Shown piece after piece: positions 1-9,311 of a stretch of DNA of 64,000 bases. Location of the stretch: NCBI GenBank assembly GCA_004322215.1, contig SCSM01000011.1:310001-374000 (forward strand). The letters are read 5' to 3'. The translations under genes were made by a program, and so were the position numbers. Source of the stretch: Bacteroidota bacterium (GTDB lineage: Bacteria > Bacteroidota > Ignavibacteria > Kapaibacteriales > UBA2268). The notes under the pieces are model-generated. The model saw only the letters and a list, made by a program, of their open reading frames with translations. It had not been told where the DNA came from and did no database searches. Numbering within the stretch: position 1 is the first letter of the stretch; every line of letters starts with the position of its first letter.

Positions 1-1050
1 GGTATTACATTCATAGGGCCATCTGCCGAATCAATTAAAAAGATGGGTAACAAATCCGTTGCAAAAGAAACGATGCGCAATGCCGGAGTTCCTGTTGTAC
101 CCGGAAGCGATGGCGTTGTGGATACTGAAAAAGATGCAAAAAAAATTGCAAACGAAATCGGTTACCCGATTTTATTGAAAGCTGTTGCAGGCGGCGGTGG
201 AAAAGGCATGCGTCTCGTTAATGATGACACCGAACTTGAAAAAGCTTTCTCGATGACAAAATATGAGGCGGAATCAGCTTTTAATAATCCGGATTTATAT
301 ATTGAAAAACTTGTTGCCGGCTCAAGGCATATTGAAATTCAGTTACTCGGAGACAAGCATGGTAATATCATTCATCTCAATGAAAGAGAATGTTCGATTC
401 AGAGAAGGCACCAGAAATTAATCGAGGAGGCACCATCTACAATTGTCACTAATGATTTGAGAAGTTCCATGGGCAATGCTGCAGTTCTTGGAGCAATGGC
501 TGTCAATTATTTTGGCCCGGGAACAATAGAATTTCTCGTTGATAACAATCGCAACTTTTACTTTATGGAAATGAACACAAGAATACAGGTCGAGCATCCT
601 GTAACAGAAGAATCCCTCGATATTGACTTAATTAAAGAACAAATAAAAATAGCGTCAGGAGAGAAACTTTCAATCCAGCCAAGTGAACCGAAGATGCATG
701 CAATAGAGTGCAGAATTAATGCAGAAGACCCCTATAATGATTTCAGGCCTAATCCAGGAACAATCGAAAGTCTGCATTTTCCCGGAGGACATGGAGTAAG
801 AGTGGATTCACATATTTATACAGGATATACGATACCTCCATATTATGATTCACTCGTTGCAAAATTGATTACTTTTGCACCTACGAGAGAAGGAGCAATT
901 GCAAAAATGCAGCTTGCTCTCGATGAATTTGTGATTGAAGGAATAAAAACAACAATTCCTTTCCATCAGAAAATGATGCAGAATCCTGATTTTATAGCTG
1001 GTAATATTGACACAAAATATCTTGAAAGAATTGATTGGAAAACATTATAA
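1..1050 (+). CDS. accC: Biotin carboxylase subunit of acetyl-/propionyl-CoA carboxylase (5' truncated by window edge)
   Basis: This is the ATP-dependent carboxylation subunit that loads CO2 onto biotin for fatty-acid synthesis or propionyl-CoA metabolism. The ORF track starts at the Met at 43, but the frame is open to base 1 and reads GITFIGPSAESIKKMG, a conserved stretch of the family. The true start is therefore outside the window, and roughly 100 N-terminal residues are missing. The ATP-grasp glycine loop is seen as AGGGGKGMR. The family signatures HIEIQLLGDKHGN and FYFMEMNTRIQVEHPVTE are intact. A biotin carboxyl-carrier gene may lie upstream but cannot be seen. A propionyl-CoA carboxylase role is possible given the mutase genes at 57-60 kb, but nothing in this fragment decides it. 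Confidence 0.93.
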   Translation, partial: GITFIGPSAESIKKMGNKSVAKETMRNAGVPVVPGSDGVVDTEKDAKKIANEIGYPILLKAVAGGGGKGMRLVNDDTELEKAFSMTKYEAESAFNNPDLYIEKLVAGSRHIEIQLLGDKHGNIIHLNERECSIQRRHQKLIEEAPSTIVTNDLRSSMGNAAVLGAMAVNYFGPGTIEFLVDNNRNFYFMEMNTRIQVEHPVTEESLDIDLIKEQIKIASGEKLSIQPSEPKMHAIECRINAEDPYNDFRPNPGTIESLHFPGGHGVRVDSHIYTGYTIPPYYDSLVAKLITFAPTREGAIAKMQLALDEFVIEGIKTTIPFHQKMMQNPDFIAGNIDTKYLERIDWKTL

Positions 1051-1069
1051 ATTTATTTAGGAGTTTTTT

Positions 1070-1450
1070 ATGAATTTCCCGGAAAATTTAAAGTACACAA
1101 CAGACCATGAATGGTTAAAAGTAGAAGGCAGCAAAGCAATAGTCGGGATTACCGACCATGCACAAGGCGAGCTTGGCGATGTCGTCTATATTGACATTGC
1201 CGAAGATATAACATTTGTTAAAGCAGGAGAATCGTTCGGCACGATTGAAGCTGTTAAAACGGTTGCCGATATGTTAGCACCGGTATCAGGAAAAGTTCTC
1301 GATGTAAACAGGAGCTTAAACGACCATCCCGAAGTAGTTAATAAGGACCCTTATGGTGAGGGATGGATGATTGAAATAGAAATGGCTAATCCGTCTGAAG
1401 TTAATGAACTGCTGGATGTTAAGCAATATAAAGACCTTATTGGTCATTAA
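1070..1450 (+). CDS. gcvH: Glycine cleavage system H protein
   Basis: This is the lipoyl carrier that shuttles the aminomethyl group between the P, T and L proteins of glycine cleavage. Its 126 residues are normal for the family. The lipoyl-lysine region reads SFGTIEAVKTVADM, with Lys63 as the probable attachment site, and the N-terminal YTTDHEWLKVEG and C-terminal DPYGEGWMIEIE segments are typical. It begins 19 bases after accC with GGAG upstream of the ATG, so the two are probably co-transcribed. No gcvP or gcvT is in the window. The H protein could also serve lipoate relay to other 2-oxoacid dehydrogenases. Confidence 0.95.
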   Translation: MNFPENLKYTTDHEWLKVEGSKAIVGITDHAQGELGDVVYIDIAEDITFVKAGESFGTIEAVKTVADMLAPVSGKVLDVNRSLNDHPEVVNKDPYGEGWMIEIEMANPSEVNELLDVKQYKDLIGH

Positions 1451-1536
1451 TATCATTACAAGTCATTCTGAATGTAGTGATACTTAATAAATAAATCAAC
1501 CTAATATATACTAAAAGATTCTTTAAGGAGTTTATC

Positions 1537-1573
1537 CTGAACTTTATTCGGGTTCAGAGTGTCTTTTTTTTTT
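1537..1573 (+). terminator. Rho-independent terminator after gcvH
   Basis: The arms ctgaac and gttcag form a short hairpin, extended inward by wobble pairs. A run of about ten T residues follows from 1563. It lies about 90 bases after the gcvH stop and before the next gene's leader. Confidence 0.6.
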
Positions 1574-1706
1574 CTAAATTTATCTATCCCAAATTTTCCT
1601 TTTAATCCTAAGTTTTTTTAATTTGCAGACAATAATTGATGTGTGTTTACACTCTATTATTTTAGTTTATTGAAAAGTATTTTATTGAATATATTTTGGT
1701 GAGAAA

Positions 1707-3554
1707 ATGAAAACAAAAGATTACTATTTTATTAAATCGCTGTTAATTTCGATTGTAATTATATTTGTTATTTTACCTCAGAATAAGTTGTTTTCGCAGG
1801 AATGGAATATTTACTATGACAGTCCTCCAAATGTTGCAACTTGCACACCCGGTGTATTGAAACAATCAGAAAAAGATGCTGTATTGGCTAAAGTTAATAA
1901 AATAAGAAGCATCCATGGCTTAAAACCTGTAACTTATGACCCTGCCGGTGATGCAGAGTCACAAGCAGCAACATTAATTATGGTGGCTAACAGCGCCTTA
2001 TCTCATACTCCATCTCCATCCTGGCAATGTTATACACAACTTGGATATAATGGAGCTAGTGCCAGTAATCTTCATCTTTCATGGTATTCAAATACCAGTC
2101 AAATTCCCCAAACCCTGGAAAGCATTTATGGTTGGATGATTGATAAAATAATTATCAATAATAAAGATGATTCAACACTCGGACATCGACGTGCTATTAT
2201 TAATCCTTTTTTAAGTCAAATATCTTTTGGCAGATGCGATGGCCAACCTAAGGTTTCATCACAGTATCCTTATGGGACTTCAATGTCATTGAAATGGATT
2301 GGAAATCTCCAGCAAAATATTACTGATTGGTCGAAGGATTTTGTTGCTGTTCCTTACGAAAATTATCCACCTGAGTTTTTTGATAGAGAATGGTATCTAT
2401 CATTTTCTGCTTTTTATGATAAAGTTAATTGGAGTAATAACGTAAATGTAGAGTATATAAATGCCACTATTGAGATGAAAGATGAAAACCAACAGAATGT
2501 TAGTGTAACGAATATTAAATTTGATGATAACCTAGGTTGGGGTGGAATACAAAATCAATTATGCTGGAAAGCAACTGGTTTACAAGACCATAAAACATAT
2601 AATGTAACAATAAAAAATGTTAATGTTAATGGGACAATGAAATCATATTCGTACTGGTTCAATTTAAACAATAGTACAATGGATAAACCCGATGACCCAG
2701 TATTATTTATGCCGCCTGATGCCGCAACAGATGTGACTACCAATCCTCAGTTACAATGGAATCCATCTCAGAGAGCATATAAATATAGAGTAAGTGTTTC
2801 AAAGGTTCCTACTTTTACAACAACAATCGTTGATGACCCTGATGTAACAGATTATCATTACAGTTTAGCAGGACTGGAGCCATTTACAAAATATTACTGG
2901 AAAGTGGCAGCAAGCAATGAAGGAGGAGAAAGCGGCTGGTCGCCGGTATGGAACTTTACAACATCTGGTGTTGCACCTGATGCTCCGGAACAGGTATTCC
3001 CGGATGCCGGAGAAGTTGTTAAAAACCTCACACCTACATTAATATGGAAATCCTCAGAATATGCTAATTCATATAATCTTCAAATATCTACCCAAAATGA
3101 TTATACTGACAGTATTGTTAATGAACAGGGACTTACAGATACTACTTATACAGTTAAATCCGGTGTGTTTTCTTTTAAGAAAAATTATTATTGGAGGGTA
3201 CAAGCCGTAAATAATATTGGAGCAAGTTCTTGGTCAAGGCGTAGATTAAGAACTGATAGTGCTACAAGTGTTGTTGAAGCTCTGTCTGGTAGTTCAAATT
3301 CTAAAATCAGCAATTATCCAAATCCATTTAATGGCAAAACGAATATTTCATTCAATGTAAAGTCATCGGGTAATGTATTGTTAAAAGTATATAATTCGCT
3401 TGGTATGGAAATTTCAACTCTTGTAGCTCAAAGATTGGATGCAGGAACATATTCAACTGAATTTGACGGTACGATTGTTCCGGAAGGAACATATTTTATT
3501 AAACTCATAAGTGTTTCCGGCATTGAAACCGGAAAGATGACTCTAATAAGATGA
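1707..3554 (+). CDS. Secreted CAP-domain protein with fibronectin III-like repeats and T9SS sorting tail
   Basis: An N-terminal hydrophobic segment (about residues 8-30) acts as the signal peptide. Residues about 50-170 form a CAP/SCP domain: AVLAKVNKIRSIHGL, a histidine in LSHTPSPSW, and GHRRAIINP with the second histidine of the family. Two fibronectin type III-like modules follow, with WNPSQRAYKYRVSVS and TKYYWKVAASNEGG in the first and NYYWRVQAVNNIGASSW in the second. The last 80 residues start YPNPFNGKTNISF and end GKMTLIR, the type A sorting tail that directs export through the T9SS and surface attachment. The biochemical role of bacterial CAP domains is largely unknown. Terminators on both sides suggest a single-gene transcript. 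Confidence 0.88.
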   Translation: MKTKDYYFIKSLLISIVIIFVILPQNKLFSQEWNIYYDSPPNVATCTPGVLKQSEKDAVLAKVNKIRSIHGLKPVTYDPAGDAESQAATLIMVANSALSHTPSPSWQCYTQLGYNGASASNLHLSWYSNTSQIPQTLESIYGWMIDKIIINNKDDSTLGHRRAIINPFLSQISFGRCDGQPKVSSQYPYGTSMSLKWIGNLQQNITDWSKDFVAVPYENYPPEFFDREWYLSFSAFYDKVNWSNNVNVEYINATIEMKDENQQNVSVTNIKFDDNLGWGGIQNQLCWKATGLQDHKTYNVTIKNVNVNGTMKSYSYWFNLNNSTMDKPDDPVLFMPPDAATDVTTNPQLQWNPSQRAYKYRVSVSKVPTFTTTIVDDPDVTDYHYSLAGLEPFTKYYWKVAASNEGGESGWSPVWNFTTSGVAPDAPEQVFPDAGEVVKNLTPTLIWKSSEYANSYNLQISTQNDYTDSIVNEQGLTDTTYTVKSGVFSFKKNYYWRVQAVNNIGASSWSRRRLRTDSATSVVEALSGSSNSKISNYPNPFNGKTNISFNVKSSGNVLLKVYNSLGMEISTLVAQRLDAGTYSTEFDGTIVPEGTYFIKLISVSGIETGKMTLIR

Positions 3555-3564
3555 TTCAAAGTTC

Positions 3565-3593
3565 AATCCCCTCTTTTTAGAGGGGATTTTTTT
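3565..3593 (+). terminator. Rho-independent terminator of the CAP-domain gene
   Basis: A perfect 9-bp stem (aatcccctc / gaggggatt) with a six-base loop is followed by a T run. It lies 11 bases after the stop codon. Confidence 0.85.
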
Positions 3594-3610
3594 AATAAAC
3601 AAATAAATTC

Positions 3611-4258
3611 ATGGATATTTTTAATAGTATATCTGACATTAGAAGGGATTATACAAAAGGGAGCTTCAGCGAAAAAACAGCTAAAGAAAATCCTTTTGAA
3701 CAATTCAAATTGTGGTTCGATGAAATGTTAAAAATAGATATGCTCGAACCGACTGCTTTTATTTTATCTACTTCAACAAAAGGCGGAAAGCCGTCTTCCA
3801 GGGTATTGCTTTTGAAACAATACGATGATACAGGTTTTGTTTTCTATACAAATTATGACAGCAGGAAGGGAAAAGAAATAGATGAAAATCCTTATGGAGC
3901 AATGCTCTTTTTCTGGGATAAATTAGAACGGCAAGTCAGAATAGAAGGCAGGATTGAAAAAATTTCTTCTGAAGATTCGGATAAATACTTTCAAACAAGA
4001 CCGTACACAAGCCGCTTAGGCACATGGGCTTCTGAACAAAGCTCACCATTATCAAGTAGATTCAAGTTAATTAGAAAAGTTGCCCAATTTATGGCTAAAT
4101 ATCCGTTGAATGTACCTTTGCCTCCCAACTGGGGCGGTTACAAATTATTACCTGATGTATTTGAATTCTGGCAAGGACGTGAAAACCGGCTACATGACAG
4201 ACTTCAATATAATAAAAATGAAGAAGGTAAATGGGGGATATCGAGGTTGTATCCCTGA
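3611..4258 (+). CDS. pdxH: Pyridoxamine 5'-phosphate oxidase
   Basis: This FMN-dependent enzyme oxidises pyridoxine or pyridoxamine phosphate to pyridoxal 5'-phosphate. The length of 215 residues is standard. FMN-binding segments SSRVLLLKQYDDTGFVFYTN and FWDKLERQVRIEG are present. The substrate and C-terminal signatures RPYTSRLGTWASEQS, PPNWGGYKL and FWQGRENRLHDR are intact, so the protein should be active. It stands alone between two terminators and converges with the minus-strand NTPase gene that follows. Confidence 0.96.
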   Translation: MDIFNSISDIRRDYTKGSFSEKTAKENPFEQFKLWFDEMLKIDMLEPTAFILSTSTKGGKPSSRVLLLKQYDDTGFVFYTNYDSRKGKEIDENPYGAMLFFWDKLERQVRIEGRIEKISSEDSDKYFQTRPYTSRLGTWASEQSSPLSSRFKLIRKVAQFMAKYPLNVPLPPNWGGYKLLPDVFEFWQGRENRLHDRLQYNKNEEGKWGISRLYP

Positions 4259-4270
4259 GTAAAGAAACTC

Positions 4271-4300
4271 AATTTTCCCTTTTTTAAAAAAGAGGGAATT
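4271..4300. terminator. Bidirectional terminator between convergent genes
   Basis: The arms aattttccct and agggaatt flank T6A6. The structure is nearly symmetric, so it gives a hairpin with a U tract in either direction. It occupies the whole 43-base gap between the convergent pdxH and NTPase genes. Confidence 0.7.
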
Positions 4301-4301
4301 T

Positions 4302-6527
4302 TCAGATAAACGGTTCTTCAAGACGTAACTTTATAGATTCGATTTCACTTTCAAGCAGTTTCTTCCTAAGCAGGATTTCAGATAATTTACTTTCTGAATC
4401 ACTCCTTATATCCTTGTTAGCTCTCATTTTTACCTGCCTCTGATTATTTTCTTCCTCAAGAATTGCAATGTCATCTTTTAATTGCATGAATTCATCCTTT
4501 CTTGTCATTATATTAATTTCCTTAATAAAATATACTAATGTCAGTATCCCGAACAATATTGAAAATGTATATGAAGATATATACAAAACATTGTACAGGT
4601 CCTTGTTCCCTGTATTCAGGTCTTTGAAAAAATCAGGAAAAAAATTAGTTATCAAACCAAGGGCTACAGTCAATCCCAGACAGATTAATCCTGCTGAAAT
4701 GTTGTTTTTCTTTGTGAATACGAGTGTTTCACGCCTCATTTCTATCAATGTATTTTCTGTCTCGAGGAATTCGGTCTGGTCTTTTTCATATTCCTGGCGT
4801 AATAATTTAACACCACTTTCAAGTTCAGTTGATTCATTTTTAATTAATTCGAGTTCGGAAGAAAATTCAGATTTTTTCTTATTTAATTCTTCGGATAATT
4901 TATTCCATGAATCCCTGATAAGCTTTTTCTTCATTTCATACTTTTGCCCGTCAACCACTTTGTTGTATTTATCGAGCTTTTCTGCAATCTCAGGTTTTAA
5001 TGAACTGGTAGTTCTATTTTTAATGAAACAATCCTTGTTATTGAGCAAAAATTCCTTTGCAAGATGAATATCAGATTTAAATGTATCATCGAGTGCAGTT
5101 TCTGTGTCGAATGATTTGAAATATGCAAAACTCCTTATTACATTTAAATCATCGGCAGCAATTTTGTCGAGGATTTCCCCGGTTGATTCATATACATCAG
5201 CTATAACCCTGCATTCATTATAATATTCCGGTTGAAATTCTTTGATATATTCTGTTATAAATTCCCTGATAATCGGAAGAACCATTATCTTGTTTCTTTT
5301 ATTTTCAGATTCAATAGTTAGTGAATTTTTATTTTTAAGAAAATCATAAGCTTTACTAAAATCAGTATCAATGACCTTAAAACATCTCAAACCCTTTTCA
5401 TCAAATTCATTTAAGAAAGAAGCTGCAACAATCCAATCTTTCTGATTTTCAGTCATGCCTTTCATAATAATTGACAGAATCACTTCCAAAATCTTAATTT
5501 TGATTTGTTCTATATCCATATTGTCAAAATATTCGATATAAGATACAATAAGTATAGGGAGTCCTTTAGACAGTTTAATTAATTCATCGGGCTGTTTGAT
5601 TTCTACCATCAGTTCATCCGATAATTCCTGTAAATCGTTATCATTTAAAAGCCCAAGTTCAACTTTATCAATGATTGATTCATATTTATTCCAAATGTTC
5701 GAATACTCTTCTTTTTTAAGATAATCCTCACGTGAAGAAATAATGAATCTTAAATCTATATATTTGGAAATATTTGTGTTTTCTTTTATATATGAAATGT
5801 TATATGAAATAAAATCTGAAAATTTCTTATTGCAGCAATAATCGAGAAGTTCATCAGAAAGCCATTTGATTAATGAATAATCAAATTTCTCGATATTGTC
5901 AAAAGCTATTAATACTTTCTTCGGTTCAGTATCAGAATAATATCTTTCAAAATCATCGCCAATATTTTCACACGGAAAATAATGATTCATAATATCAACA
6001 AGAATTGCCTCCGCTGAAACTTTATACATTTCTGTAATCAGCCGCCTGTCTCCTTTATTCTCCAACAGATTTTCGAGTAAATTTGCATCAATTTTGTTAT
6101 TATCAGGGCGATAAATATCTAAAAGATAATCTGATTCTGATAATAGCGAAGAATTTCTGATTACTTTATCGCATAAATCTTCGTCTCTTGTTTTTAGTAA
6201 CTCAAGAATTTCATTGTATCTTGTAATATTATAATCACATTCTGTGTGTACGAAGGTATTTGCTGGTTCATCTGATGAGATAAAGTTAATAGTTAAAAGT
6301 TGTAGAAATTCAAAAATATTTTTCGGTTTGTCTTCACTGTCGAAGAATAAAATCGAATCGACAACTTTTTTTTCGATTGCCTCATCTAAGAAACGCTTTA
6401 CAAATCTGCTTTTGCCGACTCCAAAAATCCCATTAATAAAATAAATTCGTTTGGATTCCGGGATACCCATTGGTAAAAAAAAACTTTTCCTGATTTTTTC
6501 CTGTTCGATTAAGCGATTAGCAGACAT
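4302..6527 (-). CDS. Membrane-anchored P-loop NTPase with C-terminal coiled coil (unknown function)
   Basis: I do not recognise a named family. A Walker A loop is visible at about residues 34-42 (GIFGVGKSRF), and a Walker B-like strand VLIAFDNIEKF at about residue 205. This order and the helical region after it resemble STAND or AAA-type NTPases that act as regulated switches. From about residue 540 there is a long Lys/Glu-rich coiled coil. It is split by two hydrophobic helices (GLICLGLTVALGLITNFF and VLYISSYTFSILFGILTLVYF), with a second coiled coil after them. The likely topology is cytoplasmic NTPase and coiled coils held by a membrane hairpin. A 199-residue plus-strand ORF inside the gene is a shadow. 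KAP-type or other membrane NTPases remain possible. Confidence 0.6.
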   Translation of the reverse strand: MSANRLIEQEKIRKSFFLPMGIPESKRIYFINGIFGVGKSRFVKRFLDEAIEKKVVDSILFFDSEDKPKNIFEFLQLLTINFISSDEPANTFVHTECDYNITRYNEILELLKTRDEDLCDKVIRNSSLLSESDYLLDIYRPDNNKIDANLLENLLENKGDRRLITEMYKVSAEAILVDIMNHYFPCENIGDDFERYYSDTEPKKVLIAFDNIEKFDYSLIKWLSDELLDYCCNKKFSDFISYNISYIKENTNISKYIDLRFIISSREDYLKKEEYSNIWNKYESIIDKVELGLLNDNDLQELSDELMVEIKQPDELIKLSKGLPILIVSYIEYFDNMDIEQIKIKILEVILSIIMKGMTENQKDWIVAASFLNEFDEKGLRCFKVIDTDFSKAYDFLKNKNSLTIESENKRNKIMVLPIIREFITEYIKEFQPEYYNECRVIADVYESTGEILDKIAADDLNVIRSFAYFKSFDTETALDDTFKSDIHLAKEFLLNNKDCFIKNRTTSSLKPEIAEKLDKYNKVVDGQKYEMKKKLIRDSWNKLSEELNKKKSEFSSELELIKNESTELESGVKLLRQEYEKDQTEFLETENTLIEMRRETLVFTKKNNISAGLICLGLTVALGLITNFFPDFFKDLNTGNKDLYNVLYISSYTFSILFGILTLVYFIKEINIMTRKDEFMQLKDDIAILEEENNQRQVKMRANKDIRSDSESKLSEILLRKKLLESEIESIKLRLEEPFI

Positions 6528-6630
6528 AATACAAATAATTATTTATTTACTGATTAAGCCATACATTGCAAAGATATAATTTATTCACAAGCGATAAAAG
6601 AAATTAACAAATAATCGGTAAAATTTGCAT

Positions 6631-7065
6631 CTATTCGTTTAATTTGAAATAAAGTATCAATTCGGTACCTTCATCAGTGAATTTAAACTCTACCTTATCA
6701 GATATTTTTCTAATTATAAAAATTCCCCTGCCACTCTCTTTTAATAAGTTTTCAGGAAGTAGCGGACTCTCGAGTTTCCCCAAATCAAAACCGCTACCTT
6801 CATCCTTCACGGTAACAATCAGCAGTTTACCATTACATTCAACATGAATGTTTACAAATTTTTTTTCATCAAATTTATTTCCGTGAATTATTGCATTATT
6901 GACAGCTTCCGTAACAGTAATAACGAGATTGTAGTAAAGTTCTTCATTTAAACTAAACATCTCTTTTATTTCCTTTAGCATAGGTTCGACATTCCTAAGC
7001 GATTTCCTGTCGCTCGAAAGTTTTCTTGAAAATGAAATACTTCTACAATCTTTATTATTTGTCAT
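6631..7065 (-). CDS. RsbW-like serine kinase / ATP-binding anti-sigma-type protein
   Basis: This is a stand-alone GHKL (HATPase_c_2) ATPase of 144 residues. The N-box reads VTEAVNNAIIHGN and the G1 box VKDEGSGFDLGK, followed by SGRGIFIIRKISDKVEF. These motifs match RsbW/SpoIIAB-type kinases that phosphorylate an antagonist protein and control sigma or effector partners. Its start codon overlaps the stop of the upstream outer-membrane protein gene by four bases, implying translational coupling. No sigma factor or STAS-domain antagonist is adjacent, so the partner is unknown. Confidence 0.85.
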   Translation of the reverse strand: MTNNKDCRSISFSRKLSSDRKSLRNVEPMLKEIKEMFSLNEELYYNLVITVTEAVNNAIIHGNKFDEKKFVNIHVECNGKLLIVTVKDEGSGFDLGKLESPLLPENLLKESGRGIFIIRKISDKVEFKFTDEGTELILYFKLNE

Positions 7066-8957
7066 AAAGCTATTTTAGTATTTAAAAAGAAATTCGGGAA
7101 TTTTCTAATTATTGTTTTACCGATAAATTGAAATTCATACCAGCCCTGTAAACTGATAAAAGAATTACCTAATAAATACATTTTAATATCAACCTCAGGT
7201 GCTATCGAATATTGAGCATAACTATAATACCGGCATCCAAACCCTGCATAATAATAATCTGTTATTTTACTTGTCAGCATTATTTTAACAAATTTTTCAA
7301 AATTAATATTTGTTGGCAATTCGGAGAAATTTTTCCTGAATAAAATGCCATATTCTAAAACTTTTAAATTTATATATGATTGCAAACTTAACAATTTAGT
7401 CAGAAATACGGTTATTGAGTCCCTATAACTTACCTGCCTGTTAATATTGCTTCCAATCGAATATGTTGAATCTTCAAAATCATATAAAGTGTAATTCGCA
7501 CTTAAATCAAGTTCAGGATACATTGAAAACAAAGAAGTTTTCCAGCTGAATTTTGGATTAATTCTAATAAATTTGTTCCAGTTATTATTGGCACTTCTTT
7601 TTGCTTTTATGTAAACCATGTGATATAAATAATAATCTGCCTCAATTGAAAAATAAAATGAGTTATCAAACTTATGGAAATATTCACCGCTGATTAATGA
7701 AGTAAATTTATCTCCGTCTGAATTTTCCTTATCACTTGGACTATCAAATTGAAATAATGAAACTGAATATTTTAGCAGGAATCTATCTTTCTTCGTTGGG
7801 TTCCATTCAGTATTAAAATATAAATTTGTTGAGTTGTTATAGAAATCCTTTAGCTTTTCAGACTCCTGCCATTCCAAAAAACCGGCATCACTAATATTAT
7901 AACTTTTCGTTACCAAATTTTTAAAATAACCGGAAAAAAATGAAATACCCATCCCCTGAATAAATTTTTCTGAGACATATTTCATTTCACTTATGAAGTT
8001 AATATTAAATAAATCCGAATTTCGGTTTATACCTGTAATATCATTATTTGAAACATAACCTTTGTAATACTTGTTTATCCAATTTTTAAGCATATTAAAT
8101 TCAAATTTACCTACTAAAAAATCAGTTAAAGAAAAATCGAATTTTATATCGGAATTAAACTTATTATCGAACCATGTCTCTATCGGAATTGTGTTATCAG
8201 ATTTAATACTAAATAATGAAATATAATCTCTTAACAAAAATCCATAATCAATATCAATTTGAATTTTATCGTAATCGCTGAAATTCCTGTAAAGTGAAGT
8301 TTTAAATCCCAGGTCGGCATTTCTTTTATTATTTGACATTCCTACATACTCACTTGTTAATGAAGACTGAATTTTATAATCTTCAACTGATATGTCTCCA
8401 AGATTCCCGTCAAATTTAAATATTGGACCGGATACATTAAATCCCAACTGATTATTTTGCTCGATGCCTGCTTTTAATTCAAAAAATGATTGTGATGATT
8501 CATTATATTTGAATCCTGATGCTAAGTTTATCCTTCCCAATTTATTTAATGAACCATAATTTAAATTATTTTCAACGACTAAACTTATGTTATCAAAAAT
8601 TGGTAATGAGTAATTCATTTTCAATAATTCTACATCTGTTGAGATAAGGTAAGGCATAGTAATATAAATAACAGTGTCTTTTTTTTGTATTGCATCATAA
8701 ACAGTATCTTTTTCAATTTTGAATGTATTGAGCGTGTAACCGTTAAAATTATGAAAAATTGAAAGTTTACCGCCGAATAATCCAAAATCCAAATTAGCAT
8801 TGCTGCTCAAAATAAATGTATTTGCTAGTTTCGATGAATTGAAATTAATTGTATTTATCGGTATTGAATCGCTTACGATTGCAGTACTATCCTGAGATTT
8901 TACCTGCATTAATAATAAAAAAAATATCGATATAAATTTAAATACTATCCTGAACAT
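7062..8957 (-). CDS. Predicted outer-membrane beta-barrel protein (uncharacterised)
   Basis: No family is recognised. The protein starts with a signal peptide (about residues 1-21, ending QVKSQDS). The remaining 610 residues are dominated by alternating polar/aromatic stretches rich in Tyr, Phe, Asn and Ser, as in FYFSIEADYYLYHMVYIKA, separated by Asn/Asp/Lys-rich turns. The protein ends with a strand and a basic/aromatic patch. This composition fits a transmembrane beta-barrel rather than a soluble enzyme. It is coupled to the RsbW-like gene downstream and separated from the FlbD-like gene by about 40 bases, so the three may form one minus-strand transcript. Confidence 0.6.
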   Translation of the reverse strand: MFRIVFKFISIFFLLLMQVKSQDSTAIVSDSIPINTINFNSSKLANTFILSSNANLDFGLFGGKLSIFHNFNGYTLNTFKIEKDTVYDAIQKKDTVIYITMPYLISTDVELLKMNYSLPIFDNISLVVENNLNYGSLNKLGRINLASGFKYNESSQSFFELKAGIEQNNQLGFNVSGPIFKFDGNLGDISVEDYKIQSSLTSEYVGMSNNKRNADLGFKTSLYRNFSDYDKIQIDIDYGFLLRDYISLFSIKSDNTIPIETWFDNKFNSDIKFDFSLTDFLVGKFEFNMLKNWINKYYKGYVSNNDITGINRNSDLFNINFISEMKYVSEKFIQGMGISFFSGYFKNLVTKSYNISDAGFLEWQESEKLKDFYNNSTNLYFNTEWNPTKKDRFLLKYSVSLFQFDSPSDKENSDGDKFTSLISGEYFHKFDNSFYFSIEADYYLYHMVYIKAKRSANNNWNKFIRINPKFSWKTSLFSMYPELDLSANYTLYDFEDSTYSIGSNINRQVSYRDSITVFLTKLLSLQSYINLKVLEYGILFRKNFSELPTNINFEKFVKIMLTSKITDYYYAGFGCRYYSYAQYSIAPEVDIKMYLLGNSFISLQGWYEFQFIGKTIIRKFPNFFLNTKIAL

Positions 8958-8996
8958 GTCTTACCTATAACCGAATTACAGGATAATATAGAAATC

Positions 8997-9227
8997 TTAC
9001 TGACTGTTAACCGATTTTAAATCAGGACTGTCAAAATAATTGGAAAAACAAAGCTGGCGATAAAAAATCACTTTAGCAATTATATCATCTGCCGATTCCT
9101 GGACAATTAATTTTTTACCACTTTTTAAGCTGACGGTAGTATCGTGGAAGGTTTCAACAATCTCAATTTCATCTGCATTAACAGTAATCGGACTGTTATC
9201 AATTTTTGTAAGAGTTATCATGTTCAC
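8997..9227 (-). CDS. flbD: FlbD-family flagellar protein (small)
   Basis: The product is 76 residues. MITLTKIDNSPITVNADEIE, then IVETFHDTTVSLKSGKKLIV and ESADDIIAKVIFYRQ follow the FlbD/EndoIII-related pattern of a short beta-rich domain with the strand motif TTVSLKSGKK. In spirochaetes and firmicutes flbD lies in flagellar operons next to motA/motB. Here no other flagellar gene is nearby, so the link to motility is family knowledge only. An aaggtg Shine-Dalgarno-like sequence precedes the ATG. It lies immediately downstream of the shortened clpB. Confidence 0.65.
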   Translation of the reverse strand: MNMITLTKIDNSPITVNADEIEIVETFHDTTVSLKSGKKLIVQESADDIIAKVIFYRQLCFSNYFDSPDLKSVNSQ

Positions 9228-9311
9228 CTTGATTTATTATCATTAAAAAAAGCAAATATAATCATTCATATTGCATTATACGTTATACATTTTGTCATTT
9301 TGAGAATAATT

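Noticed and set aside
4468-5067. 199-residue plus-strand ORF antisense to the NTPase gene
   Set aside because: It is Ser/Leu/Phe-rich, as expected for a reading of AT-rich coiled-coil DNA on the opposite strand, and the minus-strand gene has clear P-loop motifs.
9228-9311. Frameshifted ClpB continuation after the stop
   Set aside because: No frame of this 84-base gap gives M-domain or AAA-2 sequence, so the loss is not a single frameshift.
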